From an uncultured Bacteroides sp. (lineage in GTDB: Bacteria > Bacteroidota > Bacteroidia > Bacteroidales > Bacteroidaceae): a DNA stretch of 32,095 nucleotides. The position numbers and the translations under genes are program-made. The stretch is from contig CAMWGU010000032.1 in NCBI GenBank assembly GCA_947173895.1, forward strand, positions 1 through 32,095, in the 5' to 3' direction. Shown here piece after piece: positions 1-7,920 of the stretch (its first letter is position 1; every line of letters begins with the position of its first letter). A model generated the notes under the pieces. It was not told the origin of the DNA, did no database searches, and worked only from the letters and a program-made list of their open reading frames with translations.

Positions 1-319
1 AGGAAAGGAAAAGTAGAATCACATCAATACTATGATCTATTTGAAAGGGCAACCAAGCAAAAAATGCTGTTTCGGACAATTGTCACCTTCGCAAACATCG
101 GCATGACATTTACCAGAGTCCGTTTATTCCATCATTGATTCCAATCTTAATAGTGACACGAAATTCAGCGGTCAAAAGTCCTGTTTATATGTAAGAATTA
201 CTACAATGAAAAGTCACAATAACTAAAAAAATAAAGAGCCGTATCAACTCTTCCAAGAAGAAGAAGAATACGACTCTTCATTTTTTGCCTTCAAATCCTC
301 TCTACTCAAAAAATCCCTC
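1..319. other. Left-edge region, no confident gene
   Basis: Frame 1 on the plus strand is open from the first base to a stop at 136-138 (45 codons, ending in RVRLFHH). It could be the tail of a gene that begins outside the window, but a run this short can arise by chance and I do not recognise the peptide. Bases 139-233 show nothing I can name. The rest holds the terminator at 234-281 and the short tail of the minus-strand operon. Confidence 0.3.
234..281 (-). terminator. Hairpin terminator of the hpt-to-small-ORF operon
   Basis: Arms at 234-244 and 268-278 pair at 10 of 11 positions. On the minus strand the stem is followed by a T-rich run (complement of the A-run at 224-233). A T-run also follows on the plus strand, so it may work in both directions. 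It lies about 40 bases past the end of the last minus-strand gene. Confidence 0.75.
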
Positions 320-511
320 TTACTTATCCTTATGTCTGTTTGCTCGTTTTTTCCGGATATCAGCTTTCATTTTGGCTGATCCCGATCCATGCAGACCGGT
401 TATATAAGTTTTCTTTTTCGCCTTGGTCTTCACACTCCCGTCCCGTTTGTCATTAGGCGACTTGGCGCCTTTGAACACAATTCCCCCGATTATTGCTTTC
501 TCTATATCCAT
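320..511 (-). CDS. Small basic hypothetical protein (63 aa)
   Basis: I do not recognise this protein. It is 63 residues long, with no signal peptide or membrane segment. After a short hydrophobic stretch (about residues 6-14) it is dominated by Lys and Arg (KTKAKKK near 29-35, RKKRANRHKDK at the C-terminus), so it should be strongly cationic and could bind nucleic acid or another polyanion; that is inference. The start lies 5 bases after the stop of the M23 peptidase gene, on the same strand and before the operon terminator, which argues for a real, perhaps translationally coupled, gene. The alternative is a chance open frame. Confidence 0.5.
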   Translation of the reverse strand: MDIEKAIIGGIVFKGAKSPNDKRDGSVKTKAKKKTYITGLHGSGSAKMKADIRKKRANRHKDK

Positions 512-516
512 TGTCT

Positions 517-1143
517 TTATTTTTTAAGTGTTACATTCGGTTTTACTGTCACTCCGTGGCCGGCCTTGGTACAGATGAGTTCCCTCTTACGCAAAGTGCG
601 ATTCTTCATATCAAAAATGAGATCCGGATTAAAATGACACCCATCCACGCGAAACTCCAGATGAAGATGCTCTGTTGTGGCGCGTCCGGTCCGTCCGGTC
701 AGTCCCACAGCTTCACCGGCTTTCACCACATCGCCCGGCTTCACTAAATTGCGCGAATTATGACTGTATATACTTTCCAACCCATTTTCATGGCGCACCA
801 CAACCACATTCCCATAGGCAGCATATGATTTTGCCATGCGTACCACCCCGTCAAACGCACAACGAATGGTATCATTGGGTTTAGTCTTTATATCCGTCCC
901 ACTATGCCCCCTACGAGCTCCGTAGGCAGAAATCACTTTTCCGCCGGGAAGAGGAAAACAATATTCACTATCTTTTATACTATCCAGCCGAATAGAAAAA
1001 CTGGTATGTCCATCAAAAAGCCCGGGTGTCCTGACTCTGATATGATTCAGTTCCATTGTAGTGAAATTATTCTTTACCGGCTCGCCGGCCCACACCGTCA
1101 TACTGATAAACAGCAACACTAACAATCCTGTGTTCTTCATCAT
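517..1143 (-). CDS. Secreted M23-family metallopeptidase (LytM-like)
   Basis: Probable zinc-dependent peptidoglycan endopeptidase of 208 residues. An N-terminal signal peptide (about residues 1-19, hydrophobic run then WAG) directs it to the periplasm. The M23 domain covers about 65-180. Its zinc and catalytic motifs are visible: HSGTD with His80 and Asp84, a YSH motif with His128, and HLH with His159 and His161. All expected residues are present, so it should be active rather than a degenerate LytM regulator. The start follows the stop of the B3/B4 gene by 7 bases and the small basic ORF follows it by 5, so it is an internal operon member. The substrate bond is not predictable from sequence. 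Confidence 0.9.
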   Translation of the reverse strand: MMKNTGLLVLLFISMTVWAGEPVKNNFTTMELNHIRVRTPGLFDGHTSFSIRLDSIKDSEYCFPLPGGKVISAYGARRGHSGTDIKTKPNDTIRCAFDGVVRMAKSYAAYGNVVVVRHENGLESIYSHNSRNLVKPGDVVKAGEAVGLTGRTGRATTEHLHLEFRVDGCHFNPDLIFDMKNRTLRKRELICTKAGHGVTVKPNVTLKK

Positions 1144-1150
1144 TCTCTTT

Positions 1151-1810
1151 TTAGAAATAAATTAATTCTTCATCCTGTGCGTCTGCAAACTCTTTTAAAA
1201 GCTCTATCATATAATCTGCCGCTTCCTGCAATCCCTCTTTACCGCTATACCCGTTGATGATGGCCAAGAGGTGAGTGGTCTCCAAGTCCAGTTTAGTACG
1301 CTCATTATCGCTAGTTGGAGTACCGATGCCGCCCATTATGTCCCTATACACAGGCATTCCTTCTATGTTCAGTATGCCCCGGCCTATTCCTTCATAAGGC
1401 TCTCCGGCTTTTCCAATGCCCAATACCAGCCTATCTCCCTGTATTTTTTCTGAATCAAATCCACCGATGGAATATCCGTAACGAATGGACACCAAATTAA
1501 TCAAATCGACCAAGGTATCTATCTGATACAAAGGGATTCCCCGCAAAATTCTGCGACACAGTGCCTCGCCTGACGGGCGATAGCGACTGGGATCTTTTCC
1601 ACATTTCTTATAAGCTTCCCGTGTAGCACGGATAGTTATCATTTCTTTTATGGAATCTGTAGTGTACATCTCGCGGTAGCGCATAGTAAACTCATCTATC
1701 TTTTTCCACAAACTATCACAATAGGCTGAATTCTTTACTGTAGCACTAACAGCAATACCGGCAAACTGCGGACAAGCCTTCTTAATCTCTTCCGATACTT
1801 CTATTTTCAT
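1151..1810 (-). CDS. B3/B4 tRNA-binding-domain protein (PheT editing-domain-like)
   Basis: A 219-residue stand-alone protein resembling the B3/B4 domain of the phenylalanyl-tRNA synthetase beta chain. Family signs are an RYRPSGEAL-type segment (around 76-84), the LVDLINLVSIRYGYSIGGFD stretch (around 101-120) and the Gly-rich GMPVYRDIMGGIGTPTSD region (about 150-167). There is no signal peptide, so it is cytoplasmic. Stand-alone B3/B4 proteins are proposed to edit mischarged tRNA or bind amino-acid ligands, but few have been tested, so the role here is open. It sits 33 bases after pgeF and 7 before the M23 gene in the same minus-strand operon. Confidence 0.85.
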   Translation of the reverse strand: MKIEVSEEIKKACPQFAGIAVSATVKNSAYCDSLWKKIDEFTMRYREMYTTDSIKEMITIRATREAYKKCGKDPSRYRPSGEALCRRILRGIPLYQIDTLVDLINLVSIRYGYSIGGFDSEKIQGDRLVLGIGKAGEPYEGIGRGILNIEGMPVYRDIMGGIGTPTSDNERTKLDLETTHLLAIINGYSGKEGLQEAADYMIELLKEFADAQDEELIYF

Positions 1811-1843
1811 ATTTATCTTCCTCTATTCCAGTCTGCCGGTCCG

Positions 1844-2647
1844 TTATGAACGAAGCATTATTCCCGACAAGATTCTTCCCGAGCGAATGCCTTGCCGACG
1901 CGCCGAAAAAAAAACATCGTTATTATAATAAGTACATATACCTGACACCTCCACATTTTCGGGTTTCACGCCACATGCCAATAACTGCAGGCGGTTAGCC
2001 TCCCATAAGTCGATATGCCACTTAGCCTTTTTGCGAGCAATGAAACGCATGTCGAACCCCGCATCATAAAAAGCCTGATAAACCTCATCTCCTACCTCAA
2101 AGGCATCCTCCGATATGCCGGGGCCTATGCAGGCTACAAGATCTTTCCCTTGCGAGCCATATCTTCGGCTCATAGCCCAAAGTGTCTTTTCTGTAATCCG
2201 CGCTACTGTGCCACGCCATCCGGCATGCACCGCAGCCACTACTTTATTTCGAGAGTCATACAACAGCACGGGTATACAATCGGCCGTCGATATACACAAG
2301 CAAAAACCGGGAATATCGGTCGCCAGCGCATCCACACCTTCCAAACAAGCCATGCGGCTCTGTTCATCCCCACCCACATAATCCGTATCAATGATTTCCA
2401 CCCGGTCGCTATGAATCTGATGAGGAATCACCAGCTCCATTCCTTCCCGCGCAAGCAATTTACATAACAATTCCCGGTTACGCTCCACATCGCTCAATTC
2501 ATCTCCGCAATATCCGTTACAATTGAACGATGCATAATTACCTTTGCTATATCCCCCGTAACGAGTGGTAGAAAAACAAGAAATGTTGGAATATGCCTTC
2601 ATCAGCCCATATTCCAACATTTTATTATCTGATGTCAGCCGTTTCAT
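1844..2647 (-). CDS. pgeF: Peptidoglycan editing factor PgeF (YfiH/DUF152 family)
   Basis: Cytoplasmic multicopper-oxidase-like fold protein. E. coli PgeF (YfiH) removes L-Ser wrongly incorporated in place of L-Ala in UDP-MurNAc precursors; the family was formerly annotated as laccase or purine-nucleoside phosphorylase. The metal-binding and active-site motifs are clear: [29 protein letters not shown] and [14 protein letters not shown]. The start chosen is ATG at 2647-2645, which overlaps the obgE stop as ATGA and gives 267 residues. An upstream in-frame ATG at 2668 lies inside obgE and would add seven unconserved-looking residues. Its place in an operon with an M23 peptidase fits a cell-wall link. 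Confidence 0.93.
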   Translation of the reverse strand: MKRLTSDNKMLEYGLMKAYSNISCFSTTRYGGYSKGNYASFNCNGYCGDELSDVERNRELLCKLLAREGMELVIPHQIHSDRVEIIDTDYVGGDEQSRMACLEGVDALATDIPGFCLCISTADCIPVLLYDSRNKVVAAVHAGWRGTVARITEKTLWAMSRRYGSQGKDLVACIGPGISEDAFEVGDEVYQAFYDAGFDMRFIARKKAKWHIDLWEANRLQLLACGVKPENVEVSGICTYYNNDVFFSARRQGIRSGRILSGIMLRS

Positions 2648-3819
2648 TTCGCTTCTTCTTCCTCCCAATCCTCGTATTCGTAGTCGAAATCATCGTCATC
2701 CATATCCTCGTATTCATATTCAAAGTCCTCGTCCTCGCCCATGGCCTTCAGCTCTTCCTGAAGTTTGGCCACATCTTTGGCCCGGTGTACAATCGTCTCG
2801 GTACGCCCCCCCTCCAGTTTATTGCTGTCTTTATTCAGTTCGGTCCACAAAAGATCTTTCAGCCCTTGTATACCCATACCGGTCACCGACGAGATAAAAA
2901 TGTGTGGAATATTATCCGGCAAGGTAGGTTCAAGCATATCTATCAATTCCTCATCCAGCATGTCACTTTTGGTAATAGCAAGCACACGCTGCTTGTCCAG
3001 CATCTCGGGATTGAAAGTAGCCAGCTCGTTCAGCAGAATCTCATACTCCTTACGTATATCATCTGTATCGCCAGGCACCATGAAAAGCAACAATGAATTA
3101 CGCTCTATATGCCGCAAGAACCGCAATCCCAATCCTTTTCCCTCGCTGGCTCCCTCTATGATTCCGGGAATATCGGCCATCACAAAAGATTTTCCTTCCC
3201 GATATGACACGATGCCCAGATTGGGCTCCAAAGTGGTAAACGGATAATTAGCTATTTTAGGACGTGCCGCCGACACGGCAGACAGCAAAGTGGACTTTCC
3301 TGCATTTGGGAAGCCTACCAAACCCACATCGGCCAACAGTTTCAATTCCAGAATCACCGTCAATTCCTGCATAGGTTCTCCCGGTTGCGCAAAACGCGGT
3401 GCCTGCCGGGTTGCAGTGCGGAAGTGCCAATTTCCCAGTCCTCCGCGCCCACCTTTCAATAAAGTCACCTCCTGACCGTGTTCGGTAATGTCGCAAATAT
3501 ATTCACCCGTTTCAGCATTATAGACCACCGTTCCACACGGGACATCAATCACCTTGTCTTCGCCATCCTTGCCAAAGCTCTTCGCCTTGGAGCCATTACC
3601 CCCATTCGTGGCAAAGACATGACGTTCATACTTCAAGTGAAGCAATGTCCAATAATTACGGTTGCCCCGCAAAATCACATGGCCTCCTCTACCGCCATCG
3701 CCGCCATCGGGACCGCCATTAGGTACATACTTTTCCCTCCGCATGTGCGCAGAACCTCGTCCGCCCTTTCCCGAGCGGCAATATATCTTCACATAATCAA
3801 CAAAATTCGATTCAGCCAT
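2644..3819 (-). CDS. obgE: Obg-family GTPase ObgE/CgtA
   Basis: Essential ribosome-associated GTPase acting in late 50S assembly and stress control. The 391 residues show the family order: an N-terminal Gly-rich Obg domain (1-158, with [12 protein letters not shown] at 35-46), the GTPase domain with P-loop GFPNAGKS (169-176), switch residues FTTLEPN, DIPG (216-219), TKSD (283-286) and SSVTG (310-314), then a very acidic Glu/Asp/Tyr-rich tail (about 355-391). The tail is the variable C-terminus typical of Bacteroidetes Obg. It follows adk after a 119-bp gap holding short repeats, and overlaps pgeF by four bases. Confidence 0.98.
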   Translation of the reverse strand: MAESNFVDYVKIYCRSGKGGRGSAHMRREKYVPNGGPDGGDGGRGGHVILRGNRNYWTLLHLKYERHVFATNGGNGSKAKSFGKDGEDKVIDVPCGTVVYNAETGEYICDITEHGQEVTLLKGGRGGLGNWHFRTATRQAPRFAQPGEPMQELTVILELKLLADVGLVGFPNAGKSTLLSAVSAARPKIANYPFTTLEPNLGIVSYREGKSFVMADIPGIIEGASEGKGLGLRFLRHIERNSLLLFMVPGDTDDIRKEYEILLNELATFNPEMLDKQRVLAITKSDMLDEELIDMLEPTLPDNIPHIFISSVTGMGIQGLKDLLWTELNKDSNKLEGGRTETIVHRAKDVAKLQEELKAMGEDEDFEYEYEDMDDDDFDYEYEDWEEEEAK

Positions 3820-3938
3820 ATATCATAGTTTAGTAACTTTTCATAATATGCCAATGAAATCATGCAATGTGCCGCATGAGCGGTACCCTTGAATATTGTA
3901 CCGCATGGGCACATGAGCATAATCGCATGGGCACATCA
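3820..3938 (-). repeat. Short repeats in the adk-obgE gap
   Basis: The gap holds two exact copies of CGCATGGGCACAT (3902-3914 and 3924-3936, offset 22 bp) and a diverged CCGCATGAGC (3872-3881). The segment GTGCCGCATGAGCGGTAC (about 3870-3887) can also pair imperfectly with GTACCGCATGGGCAC (3898-3912), giving an RNA hairpin between the two genes. No TAnnTTTG element stands out. It may be an intra-operon stabilising structure or simply a decayed repeat. Confidence 0.55.
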
Positions 3939-4508
3939 TTATAATTTCTCAACAGCAGCCACAATGTCAGCAAAAATAGCATCCATCGTACCCAATCCGT
4001 GAATATGCTGATATTTACCTTCGTTCTTGTACCAGTCAACCAGCGGAGCTGTCTGTGAATGATAAACCACCAAACGTTTCTTGATAGTCTCCTCGTTATC
4101 ATCGGCACGGCCTGATTCTTGTCCGCGCTTGATCAAACGTTCCATCAATTCCTCTTCGGGTACGTCCAGATCCAGCATGACAGATACTTCCTGACCACGT
4201 TCGGCCAGCATTTTCTTCAAAGCCTCGGCCTGCGCAATAGTGCGAGGGAAACCATCGAAAATCACACCCTTACTTTCTTTAAATCCATCCAGCGTGCTTG
4301 CCAGAATATCAATAATCAGTTCGTCGGGCAGCAACTGTCCCTGATCAATATACCCTTTAGCTACTTTTCCCAGTTCTGTACCACTTTTGATTTCTGCACG
4401 CAGCACATCGCCTGTCGAAATATGATTAATACCGAATTTCTCTACAATACGTGCACTCTGAGTACCTTTTCCCGAACCCGGAGCACCGAAAATTACAATG
4501 TTCAACAT
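3939..4508 (-). CDS. adk: Adenylate kinase
   Basis: Catalyses ATP + AMP = 2 ADP in the cytoplasm. The 189-residue protein has the P-loop GAPGSGKGT (8-16), the AMP-binding HISTGDVLR segment (around 29-37) and GFPRTIAQA (around 85-93). The LID is short (RGQESGRADDNEETIKKRL, around 128-146) and has no zinc-binding cysteines, so this is the short, metal-free form. It is flanked by hpt 45 bases upstream and obgE downstream on the same strand, so nucleotide salvage genes head the operon. Confidence 0.98.
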   Translation of the reverse strand: MLNIVIFGAPGSGKGTQSARIVEKFGINHISTGDVLRAEIKSGTELGKVAKGYIDQGQLLPDELIIDILASTLDGFKESKGVIFDGFPRTIAQAEALKKMLAERGQEVSVMLDLDVPEEELMERLIKRGQESGRADDNEETIKKRLVVYHSQTAPLVDWYKNEGKYQHIHGLGTMDAIFADIVAAVEKL

Positions 4509-4553
4509 GTTGTTTTATCTTTTTATATAGTTATATTTAGTTGTATTATCATG

Positions 4554-5090
4554 TTATTCCACCACCGTGTAAATATCCCGATAGTTGCGTCCCAACCCGT
4601 CGTAGTCCAAGCCATACCCCACAATGAAATCATTCGGAATTCGCATAGCCACATAATGGATGTCCAGTTCCACTTTCAGCTTATCGGGTTTCAACAACAA
4701 AGTGGCAATACGGATTTCTTTCGGTTTCCGGGCCTGCAACGTTTCCAGCAAACACTTCATGGTCAATCCCGTATCCACTATATCCTCTACAATCACCACT
4801 GTGCGGCCCTCAACATCAACATTCAAGCCTACCAATTCTTTCACCTTTCCCGTAGAAGAAGTTCCTGCGTAAGAAGCCAGTTTCACGAAAGATATTTCGC
4901 CGGGAACAGTAAGATTACGCATCAAATCGGCTGTAAACATAAACGCACCGTTCAGCACACTTAGAAACAAAGGATTAGTCCCTTCTAAATCCCTATTGAT
5001 CTCAGCGGCCACCCGTGACACTTCTTTCAGAATCCGTTCTTCAGAAATGAAAGGAGTAAAACGCTTATCTTTGATTTGAATGGTATCCAT
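4554..5090 (-). CDS. hpt: Hypoxanthine phosphoribosyltransferase
   Basis: Purine salvage enzyme converting hypoxanthine (and probably guanine) plus PRPP to IMP or GMP. The 178-residue protein carries the PRPP-binding loop VVIVEDIVDTGLT (98-110), the early SVLNGAFMF segment (44-52), the base-binding lysine region LLLKPDKLK (131-139), and the FIVGYGLDYDG segment (155-165). It is the first gene of the minus-strand operon and is read from a TAnnTTTG promoter in the 121-bp divergent gap it shares with the NAD(P)HX repair gene. Confidence 0.97.
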   Translation of the reverse strand: MDTIQIKDKRFTPFISEERILKEVSRVAAEINRDLEGTNPLFLSVLNGAFMFTADLMRNLTVPGEISFVKLASYAGTSSTGKVKELVGLNVDVEGRTVVIVEDIVDTGLTMKCLLETLQARKPKEIRIATLLLKPDKLKVELDIHYVAMRIPNDFIVGYGLDYDGLGRNYRDIYTVVE

Positions 5091-5115
5091 AACCGCATTA
5101 TTTATTAAATTGCTG

Positions 5116-5123
5116 CAAAAATA
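5116..5123 (-). promoter_or_regulatory. -7 element for the hpt operon
   Basis: The minus strand reads TATTTTTG, a full match to the Bacteroidetes -7 consensus TAnnTTTG, 26 bases before the hpt start. A convincing -33 TTTG was not found at the usual distance. Confidence 0.6.
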
Positions 5124-5178
5124 ACATTTTTATTCCAAGTATCGAAGTATTCACATCACCTCTTTTTGCAAATAATGT

Positions 5179-5186
5179 TATCTTTG
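5179..5186 (+). promoter_or_regulatory. -7 element for the NAD(P)HX repair gene
   Basis: TATCTTTG matches TAnnTTTG and lies 25 bases before the start at 5212. It is divergent from the hpt element with about 55 bp between them, so the two transcription starts could influence each other. Confidence 0.65.
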
Positions 5187-5211
5187 CACCTAAGAAACCA
5201 AAGAGATTGTC

Positions 5212-6726
5212 ATGAAAATTATTTCGAGCACCCAATTAAAAGAGTTAGACAAATATACAATAGTCAAAGAACCTATCGCCTCCATCGACCTGATGGAACG
5301 GGCGGCGGAAGAATTGACACATGCCATCATGCGTCGTTGGAATACTTCGTTTCACATCGTTGTATTCGCCGGGCCGGGCAACAACGGAGGCGATGCACTT
5401 GCCGTAGCCCGCATGCTGTCCTTACAGAACTATCACGTAGAGGTTTTCCTGTTTAATACCCAAGGAGAACTGTCGGAAGAATGCAACACCAACCTTGAAC
5501 GATTGAGAGGATATGACTCGGTCCATCTTACCGAGGTAAGCACCCGGTTCGACCCTCCTGTCCTGACAGAAAGACATCTGGTAGTGGACGGACTATTCGG
5601 CTCCGGACTGAACAAACCTTTGAACGGAGGATTCGCTGCCGTAGTTAAATATATCAATGCCTCCAAGGCACAGGTGGTGTCTATCGACATACCATCGGGG
5701 CTGATGTGTGAAGACAATACTTACAACCTCCGACAGAACATGATTCATGCTAATGTCACCCTCAGTATCCAGCTGCCCAAGCTATCATTCTTCTTCCCTG
5801 AAAACGAAGACATTGTGGGCGAATGGCAATTGCTGGACATCCAGCTGAGAAAAGATTTCATTGATATGGCAGACAGTCCCTACTATATCACAGAGGAAGC
5901 GGAAATCCGCCACCTCATCAAACCCAGAAAACGCTTTGCCCACAAAGGGAACTTCGGGCATGCCCTGCTTATTGCCGGGTCATACGGCATGGCAGGATCA
6001 TCCATCCTTTCTGCACGCGCCTGCCTGCGCTCAGGAGTAGGACTGCTGACGGTTCACACGCCGATACACAATCATGACCTGCTTCAAGCCACTGTGCCCG
6101 AAGCAATTGTACAGACCGACATACATGAGCACTATTTTGCCGAGCCTGTGGACACGGACAGCTATCATGCCATAGCCATCGGGCCGGGATTGGGACAAGA
6201 AGAAGACACGGCACTGGCCATGATAGAACAAATACAAAACAGCCAACTACCAGTGGTGCTGGATGCAGATGCCATCAACATCCTTGGCACTCATCGCAAC
6301 TGGTTCAGCCGAATTCCAAAGTATAGCATCCTTACCCCCCACCTGAAAGAACTGGAACGGCTGATAGGAAAGTGCATGGACACTTACGAACGGCTGACAA
6401 AAACCAAGGAACTGGCCACCTACCTGCAAAGTTACATCATCATAAAAGGGGCATGGAGCATTGTAGTCACCCCCGAAGGCAATTGTTATTTCAATCCTAC
6501 CGGCAACCCGGGGATGGCGACTGCCGGAAGCGGCGATATACTGACCGGCATACTGGCCGCCCTACTGGCACAAGGATACAATCAGGAAGAGGCATGCCGT
6601 CTGGGAGTCTATGTGCATGGGTTAGCGGGAGATATAGCAACGGCAGAGAAAGGAGAAATAGGACTTACCGCAAGCGATATTGTCGACGCCCTGCCTGCGG
6701 CATGGAAAAAATTGGCCGCCCGATAA
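5212..6726 (+). CDS. nnrD: Bifunctional NAD(P)H-hydrate epimerase / ADP-dependent NAD(P)H-hydrate dehydratase
   Basis: Metabolite-repair enzyme that interconverts R- and S-NAD(P)HX and dehydrates the S form back to NAD(P)H, using ADP. The fusion is plain in the 504 residues: an N-terminal YjeF-type epimerase domain (about 1-215, with GPGNNGGDAL at 54-63 and DGLFGSGLNKPL near 124-135), then a ribokinase-like YjeF C-terminal domain (about 235-500) with the HKGNFGHALLIAGSYGM entry segment and the nucleotide-binding GNPGMATAGSGD loop (431-442). Both active-site regions look complete. It probably shares a transcript with the DUF4831 gene 61 bases downstream. The name nnr is used for the same fusion. 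Confidence 0.96.
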   Translation: MKIISSTQLKELDKYTIVKEPIASIDLMERAAEELTHAIMRRWNTSFHIVVFAGPGNNGGDALAVARMLSLQNYHVEVFLFNTQGELSEECNTNLERLRGYDSVHLTEVSTRFDPPVLTERHLVVDGLFGSGLNKPLNGGFAAVVKYINASKAQVVSIDIPSGLMCEDNTYNLRQNMIHANVTLSIQLPKLSFFFPENEDIVGEWQLLDIQLRKDFIDMADSPYYITEEAEIRHLIKPRKRFAHKGNFGHALLIAGSYGMAGSSILSARACLRSGVGLLTVHTPIHNHDLLQATVPEAIVQTDIHEHYFAEPVDTDSYHAIAIGPGLGQEEDTALAMIEQIQNSQLPVVLDADAINILGTHRNWFSRIPKYSILTPHLKELERLIGKCMDTYERLTKTKELATYLQSYIIIKGAWSIVVTPEGNCYFNPTGNPGMATAGSGDILTGILAALLAQGYNQEEACRLGVYVHGLAGDIATAEKGEIGLTASDIVDALPAAWKKLAAR

Positions 6727-6787
6727 GAGTGAAATACATAAAGAATAGCTATATTTACCTAAGTATATATGATAAGGTTATAGAAAT

Positions 6788-7837
6788 ATGAAAAAAGGAT
6801 TAATTGCAGCAGTCCTGCTGGCTTCATCAGGTGCCGCCGCCCAGGAAGTCAGCACATATACCCCCGGAGCCATGAGCGAAGGCGTGGTGTATTATTTGCC
6901 CAAAACCCAAATTGAACTGCAAGTCACGCTCACCAAAGTGACCTACACACCCGGAGAGTTTTGTCAGTATGCCGACCGCTACCTAAGACTGACAGGCATT
7001 TCCTCCCAGCCAGAAGAACATTGGGAGATAACCAACCTGCAAGTAAACTCTGTCGGAATCCCCGATCCGGACAATGCCTACGCCGTGAAGCTGAAGGACA
7101 AGAGCGTTACCTCGCAAGTGGAACTGACTCCCGAGGGAATCATTAAAGCTATCAATACTACCTCTCCTGCCGAACCGGCCCTGCCCGACAAAAAGGCACA
7201 GACGACTCCCAAACGTATTGACCCACGCAGCTTCATGACAGAAGAAATCCTGCTGGCCGGCTCCACTGCTAAAATGGCCGAACTGGTGGCACGGGAAATT
7301 TATAACATACGCGAAAGCAAAAACAACCTGACACGCGGACAAGCGGACTATATGCCTAAAGACGGAGCTGCCTTGAAACTGATGCTGGACAACCTGAGCG
7401 AACAAGAACAGGCCATGACAGAGATGTTTGCCGGAAGAACCGACCGCATAGAAAAAACATTTACCATCCGCGTGACACCGGAAGCAGACACAAAAGAAAA
7501 AGTAGTTTTCCGTTTCTCTAAAAAGCTGGGAATGCTGAAAGCGGACGACTTGTCAGGAGAACCTTGCTACGTTTCTATGACCAATCAAGAAACACTGCCG
7601 CCTGCCGACCCGAAGGCCAAAGAAAAAAAGAAACCGGAAGGAATTATCTATAACATCCCGGGAAAAGCACTGACAACTGTATTCACTGCCGACAAACGCT
7701 ATTTCGAGGGCGAACTACCCGTGACACAATTCGGCACGACTGAGTGCCTGGTAGAAAATCTTTTCAACAAGAAAGTAAATACACGAGTAATATTCAATCC
7801 GAATACTGGAGGAATTATAAAGATTGACAAAGACTAA
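6788..7837 (+). CDS. DUF4831 family protein, exported
   Basis: A 349-residue protein with an N-terminal signal peptide (about 1-19, hydrophobic run ending GAAA before QEVS). It matches what I know of DUF4831, a Bacteroidetes family of unknown function: the opening TYTPGAMSEGVVYYLPKT segment (about 23-40), an FMTEEILLAGSTAKMAELVAREIYNIRESK block (about 149-178) and a mixed-strand C-terminal half. There is no lipobox and no later membrane helix, so it is probably periplasmic. Located 61 bases after the NAD(P)HX repair gene and followed by a hairpin terminator. No function is assigned. Confidence 0.85.
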   Translation: MKKGLIAAVLLASSGAAAQEVSTYTPGAMSEGVVYYLPKTQIELQVTLTKVTYTPGEFCQYADRYLRLTGISSQPEEHWEITNLQVNSVGIPDPDNAYAVKLKDKSVTSQVELTPEGIIKAINTTSPAEPALPDKKAQTTPKRIDPRSFMTEEILLAGSTAKMAELVAREIYNIRESKNNLTRGQADYMPKDGAALKLMLDNLSEQEQAMTEMFAGRTDRIEKTFTIRVTPEADTKEKVVFRFSKKLGMLKADDLSGEPCYVSMTNQETLPPADPKAKEKKKPEGIIYNIPGKALTTVFTADKRYFEGELPVTQFGTTECLVENLFNKKVNTRVIFNPNTGGIIKIDKD

Positions 7838-7856
7838 AAAGAAAGCACACCAAAAT

Positions 7857-7895
7857 AAAAAGGAGGGAATGTCACAACGACACCCCTCCTTTTTT
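7857..7895 (+). terminator. Convergent terminator between the DUF4831 and MFS genes
   Basis: AAAAGGAGGG (7857-7866) pairs with CCCTCCTTTT (7884-7893), with an inner TGTC/GACA pairing, and runs into T residues. The A-run on the left gives a T-run on the minus strand, so it can serve both converging genes. Confidence 0.85.
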
Positions 7896-7920
7896 CGTTT
7901 CCGCTACGTCCGGTTACTCA

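Noticed and set aside
2644..2668. Longer pgeF start at 2668
   Set aside because: It lies inside the obgE reading frame; the ATGA overlap at 2644-2647 is a more usual coupled start and fits the family length.
4119..4964. 281-codon plus-strand open frame opposite adk and hpt
   Set aside because: It lies antisense across two clearly conserved genes; its translation shows no domain and is a by-product of their codon use.
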